Shown here: positions 1-10,657 of the stretch, in pieces
How the letters are laid out: the number at the start of each line of letters is the position of its first letter
How positions within the stretch are numbered: the first letter of the stretch is position 1
Assembly: GCA_036346395.1 (NCBI GenBank)
Contig: CM070601.1
Location: 20,581,763-20,645,762 of the forward strand
Source of the DNA: Hsuehochloa calcarea
Taxonomy: Eukaryota; Streptophyta; Magnoliopsida; Poales; Poaceae
Direction of reading: 5' to 3'
DNA length: 64,000 nucleotides
Notes under the pieces: model-generated
Told to the model about the DNA's origin: nothing
Database searches by the model: none
The model's input: only the letters and a program-made list of their open reading frames with translations
Position numbers and translations under genes: made by a program

Positions 1-287
1 GCAAATAAATTATTTTAAATTTCTAAAAAATATAGGAAAAAACCTTTTTAAATCCAAAAAATTCAAGAAAATAATTAAATTTTCCTTTTTAACTTCAAAT
101 CCAAGAAAATCGCAGAAAACTCAATAAATTTTATTTTTTAACTTTTAAAATTTAGAAAATTCAAGAAAAGCAATAAAACTCTTTTCAATCTCAGTAAATC
201 CAGAAAATACTTTAACAACTCAGAAAATCCAATAAAATAATAACTTTATTAATTTTATTTTTAGTAACATAACTTTGAGATGTTACA
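1..287 (-). repeat. Partial gypsy-type LTR, 5' end, minus orientation
   Basis: Read on the minus strand, this AT-rich block begins at 287 with TGTAACATCTCAAAGTT. That closely resembles the start of the plus-strand LTR at 1914 (TGTAATGTTTCAAAGTT) and of the solo LTR at 25305 (TGTAACATGCTAAACTTTGG). The next ~260 bases (stretches of TTTTATTG, GGATTTTCTG, AAAATAAAATTTAT) match 1945-2200 in inverted orientation. I therefore call it the 5' portion of a long LTR that continues left of the window. Assignment to gypsy rather than copia rests on LTR length and composition and is inference. Confidence 0.6.
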
Positions 288-1913
288 AACGTTGTCCTAT
301 ATTTTGTTAGAAATCCCCACAGGTTGTATTCTTCTGTGTGCTGGGTGTTATATTGCACGCTACATGGTTTGTTCTTTCGGCCATCTGGACATTCCTCGCA
401 TCCTTTGTTTCTTTCTCTGTACAGTATAGAGTTAGTCGCGCTCATGGGCCCCGAATGAATCCTCGGGTTCTTCGTCTGTTCACACTTACCGTCGCCCGCT
501 ACTTGTGTTTAGGTGCTTTCTATCGATAGTTGTTTCTAGCTATTTGTTACACATGTTTTTATGTTCTTATGTGTTCCCATTCTTCTCTTCTTGCTATTCT
601 CTTCTTTCTTCCGGATTTGTCTTGTTTCTGTTTTTGCCTCCCTAATATTTGCTTCTATTTCCAAATTAATTCTTCTTTTTATTCTTCTCTCCGCGTGTCA
701 GCTTCTTTCTCAGATCGGCCATATTATGGTGATCCTCGTTGCAAAAACTTGTTACGTAAAATATGTCAATACAACTGTGCATCTGGTTGCTTTCACTTCC
801 ATGGGTGCCAACATAGATTGAATGATAAATAGACGTGGTGGCCCATACGTCTTCAGCATTAGTGGACAACTTCATCATTGTATTGGTTCTTTGGTTCCCG
901 CGACGAAAATTAATCCTCCTGGGTTTATTCAACTTTACATATACGACACTACTAATGAGGTTGACAACATAATTTGTGTCTGAGAATACCGATGGACAAT
1001 TGTATCCTCTCATACTTTCCGCCCTTATACACATGTTTGATGAACACAACCCTTTAGTTAAGCAGTTTTGACACGCGAGAGATCGTTTGCGCTAGTCTGC
1101 TGACGACTTTGTCTGTTAGTGATGTGTCCAAGAGGCAATCATAAACAATTCGGTTTTATATGGGACTAGCGCTACAACGTGAAGCCCATTAGTTATAAAT
1201 ATATGGAGGCTTGCTAAGTGGATGTCTTCCTGATTGGCGTGCGGTGTTAGCACACCAGCGCACGCGCAAGGCTATTGCGTAGGACTCGAGGAGGAGATAT
1301 TCAGTTCATGAAACGATCGACTGTTTCTTCTTCATCAACGCGTATCTACGTTGGACCGGGCTGCTCCAACTCTTCTTCCGCTGCGCAGCGCATCTAGTGG
1401 TAACTATCCATGACTCTCTTACACGTATATTTTCTGCTTGAACACGGTAAAAAATCATCTGTTGTATCTAGCGTAACCTACCTGTTCCCCTTTCATAGTC
1501 GATATTCGAATTGTTGCGGATAGATCAGGTGATCCAATCCAGTATAATCTACCTACATGCAATGAACTGGCTTTGTTGGTTGTTGGTGATTTCTCTTTAG
1601 ACACTTACAAATGAGATAGTATCCTCCACAATAGGTCCGAACATTTACGTAAGATATCTCATTTGCATCCAGCGTTCATGGCTCTGCAATACCCATTACT
1701 ATTTCCCTACAGGGAGCGTGGATTTCAGGTCAGTGTTCATCGATTCGGGAACACATTCTAAGATCACGATGCAAAACTATTTTCGTTATTATTTCCATTA
1801 TAGGAAACATCAAGCAAATCCTTATCTTAAATATGGCCGATTATTGTCGCAAATCAAAGTCGATGCTCATGTGTGCATTGATGAGTGCAGGGTACAGTAC
1901 ATACTTGACCATC
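288..1913. other. No recognisable gene; spacer between two divergent LTRs
   Basis: Several short open frames exist here but none gives a protein family I recognise. The stretch separates two LTR ends that point outward. It could be unrelated host DNA or an internal remnant of an older element. Confidence 0.4.
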
Positions 1914-4620
1914 TGTAATGTTTCAAAGTTCTGTTACTATTTCAAAATTATTATTTTATTGATTTTCTGAATTGCATAAGAGTTTCCGATTTTCTAAAAA
2001 TTGAAATGGAGTTTTATTGCTTTTATTGGATTTCCTGAGTTTTAAATATCAAAAATAAAATTTATGGGGCTTTCGGAGTCTTTATTGGATTTAAAGTTAA
2101 AAATATTTTTTTATTAATTTATTGAATTTTCTGGATTTTCAAAAGGCTTTTCCTATTTTCTAGAAATTAAAAATAAATTATCTACAAAATTAAAAGCCAA
2201 ATTTAAGTTATAAGTAATTTCATTAAGTTCAAAATAATTTAAGAAATTTATGTGTATTTTTCTAGAATTTTTGAACTCTATTTGCTATATTCTAAAAACC
2301 TATTTCATTTAACTTAATTTCTAAAATTTGAAAAGTATTAACAAATTCGAGTGACTATTCCGGGCCGATTTCCCTCTCTCAGCCCACTCATGTCCCTTCC
2401 CCGACCCAGCTCCCCGCGTCAGCCCACCCGCGCCTTCGCTTGCTCTCACCGACAGGTGGGCCCCACCTATCGGCACCTCCCTGTGCTTCTTCCCCATCCC
2501 CTACTGCCCGTTGGCTGCCCATGCCAAGACACTCGCCCGCTCACGTCAGCTCGCCTCTCCCGTCTCGTCGCCTTCGCTCATCCTCGCTGCTCCCGTCAAC
2601 GAGCATTAAGTGTTGGGTCTTCCGCCGCCCCGCTCCCCTATTTTCTTCCCCTCCACCTGCTCCCATCCTCTCCTCACCTGCCCTCGTCACGTCGGCCAGA
2701 GCTGCGCCATGCCGCGCCCATGTCGCTCCCATTCTCTGGCCATCCCCGAGCCCTTCAAAGGCGAGCACCCGGAGCCTTTCTCCTCCTCTCTTTCCCCAAC
2801 CCACTCCCTCTCTCTCACCTTCTCCTCCTCGCTATTCACTGTCGAAGCTCGTCGACCGGAGTTCGCACCCCCGCCTTTTGCGCCGCTACCAAGGATCCTA
2901 CACCGCCTCTGCCTCCACTGTCGGCATCGCGTCAACACTGCCTACCTCGTGCTCTCCTCGTCGGCACCAGGAACCCACCGGAGCGTCATCGCCCACTTCG
3001 ACTGCCACAGCCGCCGCAATTTCTCGTCGTTGCCGACCACCTCTCCACAACCCGCCGCCAGAACAGCACGCCCTAGAATCCTCTCCTCGTCCTTGTCCTT
3101 TTGGCACCACCCACCGGGCTCGCCGTGGCGCGTAGCGCCGGCAAGCCTACGCTCCCGAGCCGCTTGTGTCCCCGTGCCGATGTGGTCGCCACGTCGACGC
3201 CACCTCGCAACCACCTCCTCGCCATCGGCCGCCACCTCAGCCGCCTCTGCTTGTGTGGCTTCCCACGTGGCCAGGCACGCGTGGCATGGCCCTGTGCCAC
3301 GAGCCGGGTCCACCGTGGACCGACACGCGCCCGTGGACCCAGTCCATCGGCGTGGGGCCCGCATGTTAGTCACTGAAGTATTTTCTTTAGGAAAATAAAT
3401 CGACCACAAATTAAATCTGGTCGCTGACATCATCGTGACGTAATAAATGGACTTTCCTTTAAAAAATCAAATCAAAAAATTCAAAATTTCAAAATTTCCT
3501 AATTTCATGTATTTTCAAACTTTCGAGAGCCCGTTCTCCTCCATTCGAACTCCGATTCAAGCGATTCAAATTTCTAAATTCAACTAAAATCAAGATACAC
3601 CTTTCAACACTAAAATTATTTAATTTGGATTTCATTTGAGTTCATTTGAATTTTATTTGAATTTGCTTCGTCTTCACGTGTAGATTTTGACGACTTCAAA
3701 GAACCGGATTTCGACGTCGTTTGAGAACAACAACTAATTAAGCAAGGCAAGTTACATCCTTTGATCATATTTTAATCCTAGTATTTTTAAATTATTTAAA
3801 TTCTATTTTAAATTATTATTGCATGCTTATTTAAATTCAAGCAATTTAAATTCATGTTTTAAGCTTTACAGTTATTCCCAATTCCATTATATAGCCAATT
3901 GTTGTCAATATAGACAGTATAGAGAACCTTTCCGAATGCGTTGTATTTAGGAGTTAGGAATCGAAACGATTTGATTATAAGAGTAGATCACTATTGGAGG
4001 CTTGGTTAGGAGAATACCTTATTGTTGATTATAGCAATATACGATGGATGGATATTGGATTGTACGAATACATGATTTTTGGATATTGATTATACAATTG
4101 TTGATTGTTGGGTTATAGGATTGAATAATTGTTGGAGGATGAACGGTAGAAATGCAATTTTGACAGATGTGGAATATAGAAATAAATGATTGATGTTGAA
4201 TTTTGGGAATAAATCTTGGATAGATTATAGGAATAAATCTTTGTGGGATTCTTAGAAATAAATCTTGATTAATTTCTGGAGATATATCTTGAATGGATTA
4301 TAGCAATATATCTTGGTTGGATTGTACCGGTATATTTTGCTGGATTATTGGAATATATCATTATTAAGATCGGATTGTTAATATCGGATTACGAAATAGA
4401 TTATGGTTGGAAGTTGGATTTTTAGAGATATATGATCGTTGAATATTGGATTGTAGAAATACATTATTGTTGGATTGTTGGAATAAGTCTCATTGGATTA
4501 TTAGAGTATATCTTGTTGGATTTTAGAAATGTATAATTGTTGAATGTTGAATTATAGGATCACATTAATGTTGGATATTGGATTGGACAAATACAGTAAC
4601 GTTGGACATTGGCATACCGT
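1914..4620 (+). repeat. Long gypsy-type LTR (partial), plus orientation
   Basis: It starts TGTAATGTTTCAAAGTT at 1914. An AT-rich 5' third (1914-2345) is the inverted match of 1-287. A sharply GC-rich block follows (2351-3400, with GGTGGGCCCCACC typical of long grass LTRs), then AT-rich sequence with AGCAAGGCAAG near 3740, then a degenerate repeat field to about 4615. The AT/GC/AT layout and the AGCAAGGCAA block near the middle recur in the LTR at 25305-29241. No 3' end with a target duplication was found, so the right end is probably cut by the CACTA-related sequence that follows. The overlapping GC-rich open frames at 2351-3433 are composition-driven, not genes. Confidence 0.55.
3925..4615 (+). 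repeat. Degenerate short tandem repeat field
   Basis: Loose repeats of about 30-45 bases share the core GGATTRTWGGAATATATC (for example around 4250, 4310, 4350, 4480 and 4505). Copies are too diverged to count with confidence. The field lies at the right end of the long LTR and may be an internal minisatellite of that LTR. Confidence 0.5.
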
Positions 4621-4639
4621 GAGTGGCATCGGTACGAGA

Positions 4640-4830
4640 CGAAACCAAAGCCAAGCTCATATCCTCCTCCTTCTTCACCACCACCACATTGTCTGCGGCA
4701 ACCGCCGCAGTAGCGAACTTTTGCGCCGCCCTGATGGACTTCCTCCTGCACACCCTCCTGGCAGTGTGCTCCTCCGCATCGATCTCCTTCTGCAGCGTTC
4801 AATATATAAGTACAGCACCAAAACATTTTG
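4640..4830 (-). other. Unassigned coding-like fragment
   Basis: On the minus strand an open frame crosses this interval with a charged, non-repetitive composition (RRKSIRAAQKFATAAVAAD, then VVVKKEEDMSLALVSS). It lies between the long LTR and the CACTA subterminal repeats, so it could be part of an element-encoded protein or a captured host exon. I do not recognise the family. Confidence 0.3.
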
Positions 4831-4864
4831 CTTCCCGCGTACACGTTCAAAATTTTTCGAACTC

Positions 4865-5492
4865 CCGCGCTGCGAATCACAGACGGTTCATACAAAAGCC
4901 ATCCGTGACAATATATCACAAACGGTTAGTATCATGAATCATCTGTGATAAGTATCTCATTACAAACGGTTTTTAATACGAACCGTTTGTGAGAAGTATC
5001 TCATCACAGACGATTTGTATTAAAAATCGTCTGTGATTTTACCATGGCACACAATCCTCTGTAGTGACAGCTAATCCTCTACCGTGGCACACAATCCTCT
5101 ACCGTGGCACATAATCCTCTGTCGTGGCAACCAATCCTCTGTCGTAGCACAATCTTCTGTCGCGGCACATAATCCTCTGCCGTGGCACACAATCCATGGT
5201 AAAATCAAAAGTAAATCAGAGAGTAAGAAAAATTTTAAGTTATAGTAAAATCAGAGACGGTTTTTTTATATAAATTGTCTATAATATACAGAGTCATCAC
5301 AGACGGTTCTTAATACGTTCTTATTAAGAACTGTCTGTGACGTTACACTATCACAGATGGTTTGTAAATAGAATTGGATGTGATAATTCACAGACGGTTC
5401 TTAACAATAACCGTCTGTAATCTCTACGATTATCACAGACGGTTAACTACAACACAGACGGTTCCAAAGGAACTATCTGTGATAAGGCGTCT
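4865..5492. mobile_element. CACTA-type transposon end (subterminal repeat cluster)
   Basis: The interval carries more than a dozen copies of a 10-12 base motif, TCACAGACGGTT and its complement AACCGTCTGTGA, often as short palindromes (4990-5035, 5290-5345, 5390-5425). Dense subterminal repeats in both orientations are the hallmark of CACTA (En/Spm) elements, where they bind the element's own DNA-binding protein. The right border near 5488 reads CTAGTA, a plausible mutated TAGTG end. The matching left CACTA end is not visible, so the element is partial or rearranged. Confidence 0.6.
5041..5196 (+). repeat. 20-bp tandem array (about 8 copies) inside the CACTA end
   Basis: Units of the form ACCGTGGCACACAATCCTCT repeat head to tail with an exact 20-base period at 5041, 5061, 5081, 5101 and 5121. 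One shortened unit (about 18 bases) follows, then two further units to 5196. Variants differ at one to four positions. It sits between two clusters of CACAGACGG subterminal motifs. Confidence 0.85.
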
Positions 5493-7800
5493 AGTATAAC
5501 TTGTTTCGTAGTAATAATGTATGTATACTTTGCAGTGTTTCTATTACTCTTCATACATATTATAATAATGTCTCGTTTTGTACACTATACAGCCTGTGGT
5601 CGCAGCTCCAATCGGTATATCGCGTCGTTTTACACGATCACATTCCAACCAGCGGTGCTATCTCAGATGAAGTTGGTGAGAAAATGTTGTAGGAAATTCT
5701 CGAGATTAATCCTTTCGATTTCCCGGTTAGGCTTTCCTCTTCAGTTCTTTCTTTATATTTACCGTATACAAAAGTGCTGTGCTTACATAACATATATTTG
5801 TGTACAGCGTTCGAGACTCATCTGCACCGTTACTATCACACGATTAAGTGTTGGCCAAACATGGGGTTTTTTTCTTTCTCGTGCAATAAATGCAGCAAAA
5901 AATCTGCCCCGGATGCTGGTTCGTACATATGCTCTTCTTGTCCGTGCAGAGCTGCAGAACCAAGGTACTCTTGTTATTCTACTTACATACCTACTACAGA
6001 TTTCATCACAGAATTTCAGCCTTCAATCCACTTTGCCTTGTTTTCCTATTTTCTTGCGTGACTACCTCAGTACCTAAAAATACCTTGTAGTTTCGGTTTT
6101 TTCTGATGTACAGATTTCATCACAGAATTTCACGCTGTCTAACACTATGTTCTTCCATCTCCACAACTCAGTATTGCTGACAAAACAGGTGCCCCATTAC
6201 ATCATTTTCCACTTTTATATTTCCTTACCAATGATAGCGCCTATACATGCACGCGTATCGCTTGCAGAGCTGACTAAACAAATCTGAACATATTAGTTTG
6301 TTGTTTACACATAGATGATACTTATATGCAATTTCCTTAATAGATTTTCAGACTGCATATCGTCAGAAAGAAAGTCCCCCGCTGCACCGACTAGCCTAGT
6401 TCTCCTAAACCTCCTGAAAAAAGTTCTCAAGTGATGTATGTAAGTCTTCAAGAGTATAGGGCTGCAGGTTATTTCGAGTTATCGTTTATACCTTCTTAAA
6501 TCTTTACTGATTTGTGCTTAACTGCCCTCCTTGAATTCTGGTATTTTTATACATGTTATACTCAAGCACAATACTACCCTTTTCTATGCACCTACAATAG
6601 ATTGTCTGCCCTTTTTTGCTATATACAGAACATGCACTGCTTATACACAGAACAACACTGTCTATTCGGATATCTTCTCAGCTACCTCTTTTACGAGTTC
6701 TACATGTATAGTTTATAAATACATAAATAATAGACGTGTTGAGTATGTTTCTGATAGTGTGCACTGGGGCTTACAAAAGTGCTCACTGTCTACATGTGAC
6801 TGTAGCCCTGTGGTGCCATCTGTACACTCTAGTGTGAGTTAGTACGCCTGGTCGCTGCTGTTTTAATTTTCCGCTCCAGCATGTAGTAAACTTAGAGCGA
6901 AACAGCTGATCCATAGATGCGGTTGCAACCGTACAAATGTCCCGAGCGGCGACACGTATGCTATTAATCCAAAGCCGGGCTGTCAAATCAAGCTGATTAG
7001 CCTGCCGCTGCCGCTGCATGTGTAGATGTTCTAGATCGAGATCTGGGTGGGCATTATGAAGCAGAAGCCCGAAAAGGACGGCGAAAAAGCGTACAATTAT
7101 GCGACGCACACATACCTGGAGTACAGGTGGTGCGTACGTACAGTACAGTACAGTACAGATCCCTGTTCGGTACGACCACATTATTGTGCCACACGGAGAA
7201 GGAGAACATGCGTTTATGTATGGTTGGATTGGTTATACAGTATAGGCTGAACATGCTCGTGTTTCACGAATCAGGGACAGGGCATCAGTGGTTCAGTTTT
7301 TCACCGAACTTTTGAATATTTTGTGATTTTTTTGAGATATTTTGATGGACGATAATATTGATAAGATTTTCAAGTTTCAACCTATAGCCCACCCAAAGAC
7401 CTGGATCCGCCTCCTATAGTCGGTCGGAATTAACAGCATCTCATCGCATTTGCCACTTATACACACGCCATCGAGATTCCGAGCTTCGTAGTAGCTGCTG
7501 CGACTACAACAAATCGTACAGATGGGGGAAGTTATCAGAAGAAAAAAAAAAGCTGTGAATTAAACACAACTGCGATCTCCATAAACATACGATTAAGAGT
7601 TTATGTGCTTCATCTTGTAGAAAAGTCGTACATAATCTCACATCTTACATGTCTTTACCAAAAGCAAAGACCTTAATTAAACTTAGTCACTTAACCATAA
7701 AAACCAGTACACCACGGCCTTTGGCACCAGCTAGTGGTAGTATAGTTTAGCCGCGAGACTCGAGAGCGCTTAGCACGTATTAGCATCGTACAAGCGCGTA
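5493..7800. other. No recognisable gene
   Basis: AT-rich DNA with many short frames. A minus-strand frame at about 6835-7130 (contains VRFFAVLFGLLLHNAHPDL) has some codon-like composition but no family I recognise. A short (GTACA)n-type run lies at 7133-7155. Sequence at 7600-7817 is likely the 3' flank of the minus-strand gene that follows. Confidence 0.4.
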
Positions 7801-7817
7801 CGTGCGTGCCTTCGTTA

Positions 7818-8081
7818 TTAAGCGCCAATCTTGTAGCTGCCGACGTCCTCCTTGATCATCTCGAGGCCCCTGGAGTCCACGGCCACGGACATCGCCCGCC
7901 GGTGGCGCCCCGTCGCCTGCTGCTCGGCCGCTCCGCCGTCCGGCCCGGCCTTCCGGTGCTCGCTGCCGCCGCCGCCGCTGGCGGCCGCCGGCACGTCGTC
8001 GAGGGCGGCGAAGCTCTCCGGGAGCACGAACACGCTCTGCGACGCCCTCCGCTGGTGGCGCCCGGGCCGCTGCGACGACAT
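7818..8081 (-). CDS. Small unidentified protein, 87 residues
   Basis: The ATG at 8081 opens an 87-residue frame ending at TAA (7820-7818). I chose this start because it is the only ATG before the conserved-looking N-terminus (MSSQRPGRHQRRASQSVFVL); the frame upstream opens only at a GTG (8147). The protein has an arginine-rich start, a short hydrophobic block SVFVLPESFAAL, a low-complexity Gly/Ala-rich middle, a second basic patch (GRHRRAMSVAV) and a C-terminus EMIKEDVGSYKIGA. Two basic-Ser motifs (RRAS, RRAMS) look like kinase consensus sites. No transmembrane segment or signal peptide is evident. A consensus TATA box lies about 150 bp upstream and the coding part is GC-rich, as in grass genes. 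I do not recognise the family; function unknown. The strong promoter layout makes it more likely real than chance. Confidence 0.6.
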   Translation of the reverse strand: MSSQRPGRHQRRASQSVFVLPESFAALDDVPAAASGGGGSEHRKAGPDGGAAEQQATGRHRRAMSVAVDSRGLEMIKEDVGSYKIGA

Positions 8082-8226
8082 ACTCGAAGGTTGCAGCTGT
8101 GCGGCAGCTATGGAGTTAGGTGTGATGCGCTTACAATACAAGAACACAAGGAGTTCTTAGCTCCTGGGTCGCTTGGCTTGAGTGTAGGTAATGGTGTGGT
8201 GTGAGAAGAGCAGGGGAGGTCGGGGC

Positions 8227-8233
8227 TTATATA
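8227..8233 (-). promoter_or_regulatory. TATA box of the 87-residue protein gene
   Basis: The minus strand reads TCTATATAAGCCCC. Transcription would be expected about 30 bases downstream (near 8195-8200), giving a 5' leader of about 115 bases. The box lies just inside the left edge of a 2.4-kb tandem duplication, so an equal copy exists at about 10666-10672 without a coding region next to it. Confidence 0.65.
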
Positions 8234-8863
8234 GAAGACGAGCCTTGTGCCCGTTTGGACGGCACGTTAAGACCCGATAAGAAAGAGAATAAATGTTTCC
8301 CTCAACAAAGAAAGATCATTGTCCTGTTTAGGCATCACCTGGAACAGAGGGGTTCCCAAGAAAACTTTGCAGTTTTTTTTTTTTTGGGTTCAATTACCCC
8401 GTTCTAAACAGGGCCTTAATTGTTGTGTTCGTGCGATGGAACAGAGAGTGGGGGTGGGAATGGAACAGCGAGCCAAAACTCAGGACTACCATGAAAAATG
8501 TTGTTATATAAGTACTCCATTAGGTTTTAGTAGGATTCACGGCGCTAAATAAATATACTTGGAAATAATCGTATAGTCCTAGTCCTGAATTATGTTAAGA
8601 AAGTGTTCACCGAAAGTTTTGCTGTGTGGAGTAGCGACCCAGGGTAACCTGATCTTTAACCCGAAGCTTAGGATCTAAAGCCCTACAGAGAAATTGTCAA
8701 AAGAAAATATAATGGATTCAGCCAAGAAAAAAGTTTGCTCAGCACGAGACATGGCCTAGGTCTGGTTCCGCCACCGCGGGGTAGTTAGTAGTTACTACTG
8801 AAAAATGGGGAGAGACGAACAGAAATCGGTGACCAAGAGAGAGCGCACCAGGAATTGGGGGCG

Positions 8864-10616
8864 TGTGGATATCATAGGGATATACTCTAGATCTTAGAAT
8901 GATATAACAATTGGCAATGGTGTTTACGGTTTATCGTTTCACGTATTTTCGACAAAGTTCAGTGCTGTCAGGCCATAATCGCTCTGACCGGTTAGGGTGG
9001 CCGGTCTGACCGATCCATGGCCGGTCTGACCGGTCAGTTACAGAAAGTGATAATTGAGCTGGGTCAAAAATAGAGTGTGTAGGCAAGAGAGCGAATTCTA
9101 TTGCACTTAGTCTCATAATTTTTGGAGTCTACAGTCAAAAGTTCTATTGGTTTAAAAATTCCAGTAGATTTCGGTTTTCCAGAGAGGAAAAACGGCTAAG
9201 TCCCAGCTGACGGTCTGACCGGCCCATAGGTGGCGGTCGACCGGCCAGGGGCGGTGACCGACCCGCCCTAGGGGCGGTCTGACCGGTTTTCACTTTGATC
9301 GTAGCCCGTCGTGGCGGCGTTGTTCGGTTGTTAGGTCAAAGTCATAAGTTTCAGGGCATATATGTTCCATGATGCATGTTTTGACTAACATGGGTCAAGT
9401 TGTGAAGAACTTGTTCTCAAAATTCGGTTTACTTGTCTATTGTTGTGCAGGTTGCTTGGTGGTCAACGACGGTCAACGGCGAGGATGATCGGGACTAGGC
9501 TTGGAGAGCTGAGGTCCAGTACGATCTACGATGCGGGTGAGGTCTATGTACTCAAGCGTGGTGCAAGATGGACAAGGGTGACCTATTAGCTAATCCGAAG
9601 AGCAAGATGGCGCAAGGTGTAGCTAGTTAGGTCAAGAGGATATAAAAACGGCGCTTTAAAATACGTGCGTATGTGTCCCGTTTGTTTTGGGCCTTAACGG
9701 GAGCCCAATAGGATCAAACATCTAGAAGGTCTAAGTCTCCACTATAAATATGAGAGGGAGGTGGCTGCACCTCCTTTTCGCCTCTTTTGAAATTCTTGTA
9801 AACCCTAATTTTCTTACGGAGAGCTTTTGTGGAGGCTAGCGTTCTTGATGTTTGATGTAATTTTCGTGCTCTTGGATTGAGCATTGTCCTTCATTGATGG
9901 AGTGACTGTAAGCCCTGATCATATCAATCAATCAAAGGAAAGTTTGATCAATGTTTTGTCTCATTGCGTTCTTTCTCTCTATTTGATGATTTTAAGTATT
10001 TCTTTGATCCGTGAGTTTTTACTTGGTTTCTTCACGTGATCTAGCTTGCTGTGACATGTGGGAATCTATCTAGGATCATTTTGATCATCAATCACCCACG
10101 AGCAAGAGCTTTGACCTAGTTTTCGTTTTGACCCAGTTTTGAACCCTTCTTTGTCAAACAGAAAAAGATCTTGATTCCTCCAAGAATTATCATAATCTTC
10201 GATTGGAATAGGTCTCTGTTATCATAAAGAATGTGTGTTCCAAGTTTCATCAAGTTTGGATTAGTAGATCAAAAATTTCATCTATTTTCATCTTCGTCAT
10301 CGGGGCTATTCTTCTGTTCTGTACACCGGCGGTCAGACCGCCCATAGCCACCGGTCAGACCGGTCCGAAATCGGTCCGACCGCCAGTTAGGCAGCAGTCC
10401 GAGCGCCAATAGATTGTTTCACTTCAATCTTTGTTGATTTTGTCCTATCGCTTTGGAGTTTTTATTGGATTCAATAGTAATCTTCCGCTGTACTGATATA
10501 CTGATCTTCAAAGCTTCTATAGCTACTGGAATAAAGTTTTATTGATTCATTATTTATGAAAAAGTCAGCGTGCTCCTATTCACCCCCCTCCCTCTAGTCG
10601 CCTTTTCGATCTAACA
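8864..10616 (+). mobile_element. Solo LTR, TSD GGGCG (unit 1)
   Basis: Begins TGTGGATATC, ends TCGATCTAACA, and is bounded by GGGCG at 8859-8863 and 10617-10621. TG..CA ends plus a 5-bp target duplication and no internal gag or pol identify a solo LTR, produced by recombination between the two LTRs of a retrotransposon. Inside are palindromic GACCGGTC/GGTCTGACCGG repeats near 8980-9040, 9210-9290 and 10330-10390, and the 3' sequence CCTATTCACCCCCC shared with the solo LTR at 16723-18435. Confidence 0.85.
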
Positions 10617-10657
10617 GGGCGAAATGCCTGCGTGCAGACACAGACAGCACTGTTCAG

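Larger units (their letters stand above)
8219..10657. repeat. 2.4-kb tandem duplication, unit 1
   Basis: Starts GTCGGGGCTTATATAGAAG and ends CACTGTTCAG. The next base repeats the start sequence. It holds the promoter-proximal DNA of the small minus-strand gene and a solo LTR (8864-10616). Two bases (AG) are shared at the junction, compatible with microhomology joining. Confidence 0.85.

Noticed and set aside
2351..3433. Several overlapping open frames of 160-262 codons on both strands
   Set aside because: They lie in the GC-rich block of a long LTR, overlap in most frames, and are rich in Pro/Ser/Arg as expected from composition. No domain is seen.
5041..5196. CRISPR-like regular repeats
   Set aside because: The repeats are head to tail without spacers and occur in plant transposon DNA; this is a minisatellite.
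8240..8420. Possible PIF/Tourist MITE (GCCCGTTTGG .. AAACAGGGCC)
   Set aside because: The ends are suggestive, but no 3-bp target duplication or clean inverted repeat could be confirmed. It recurs only as part of the 2.4-kb duplication.
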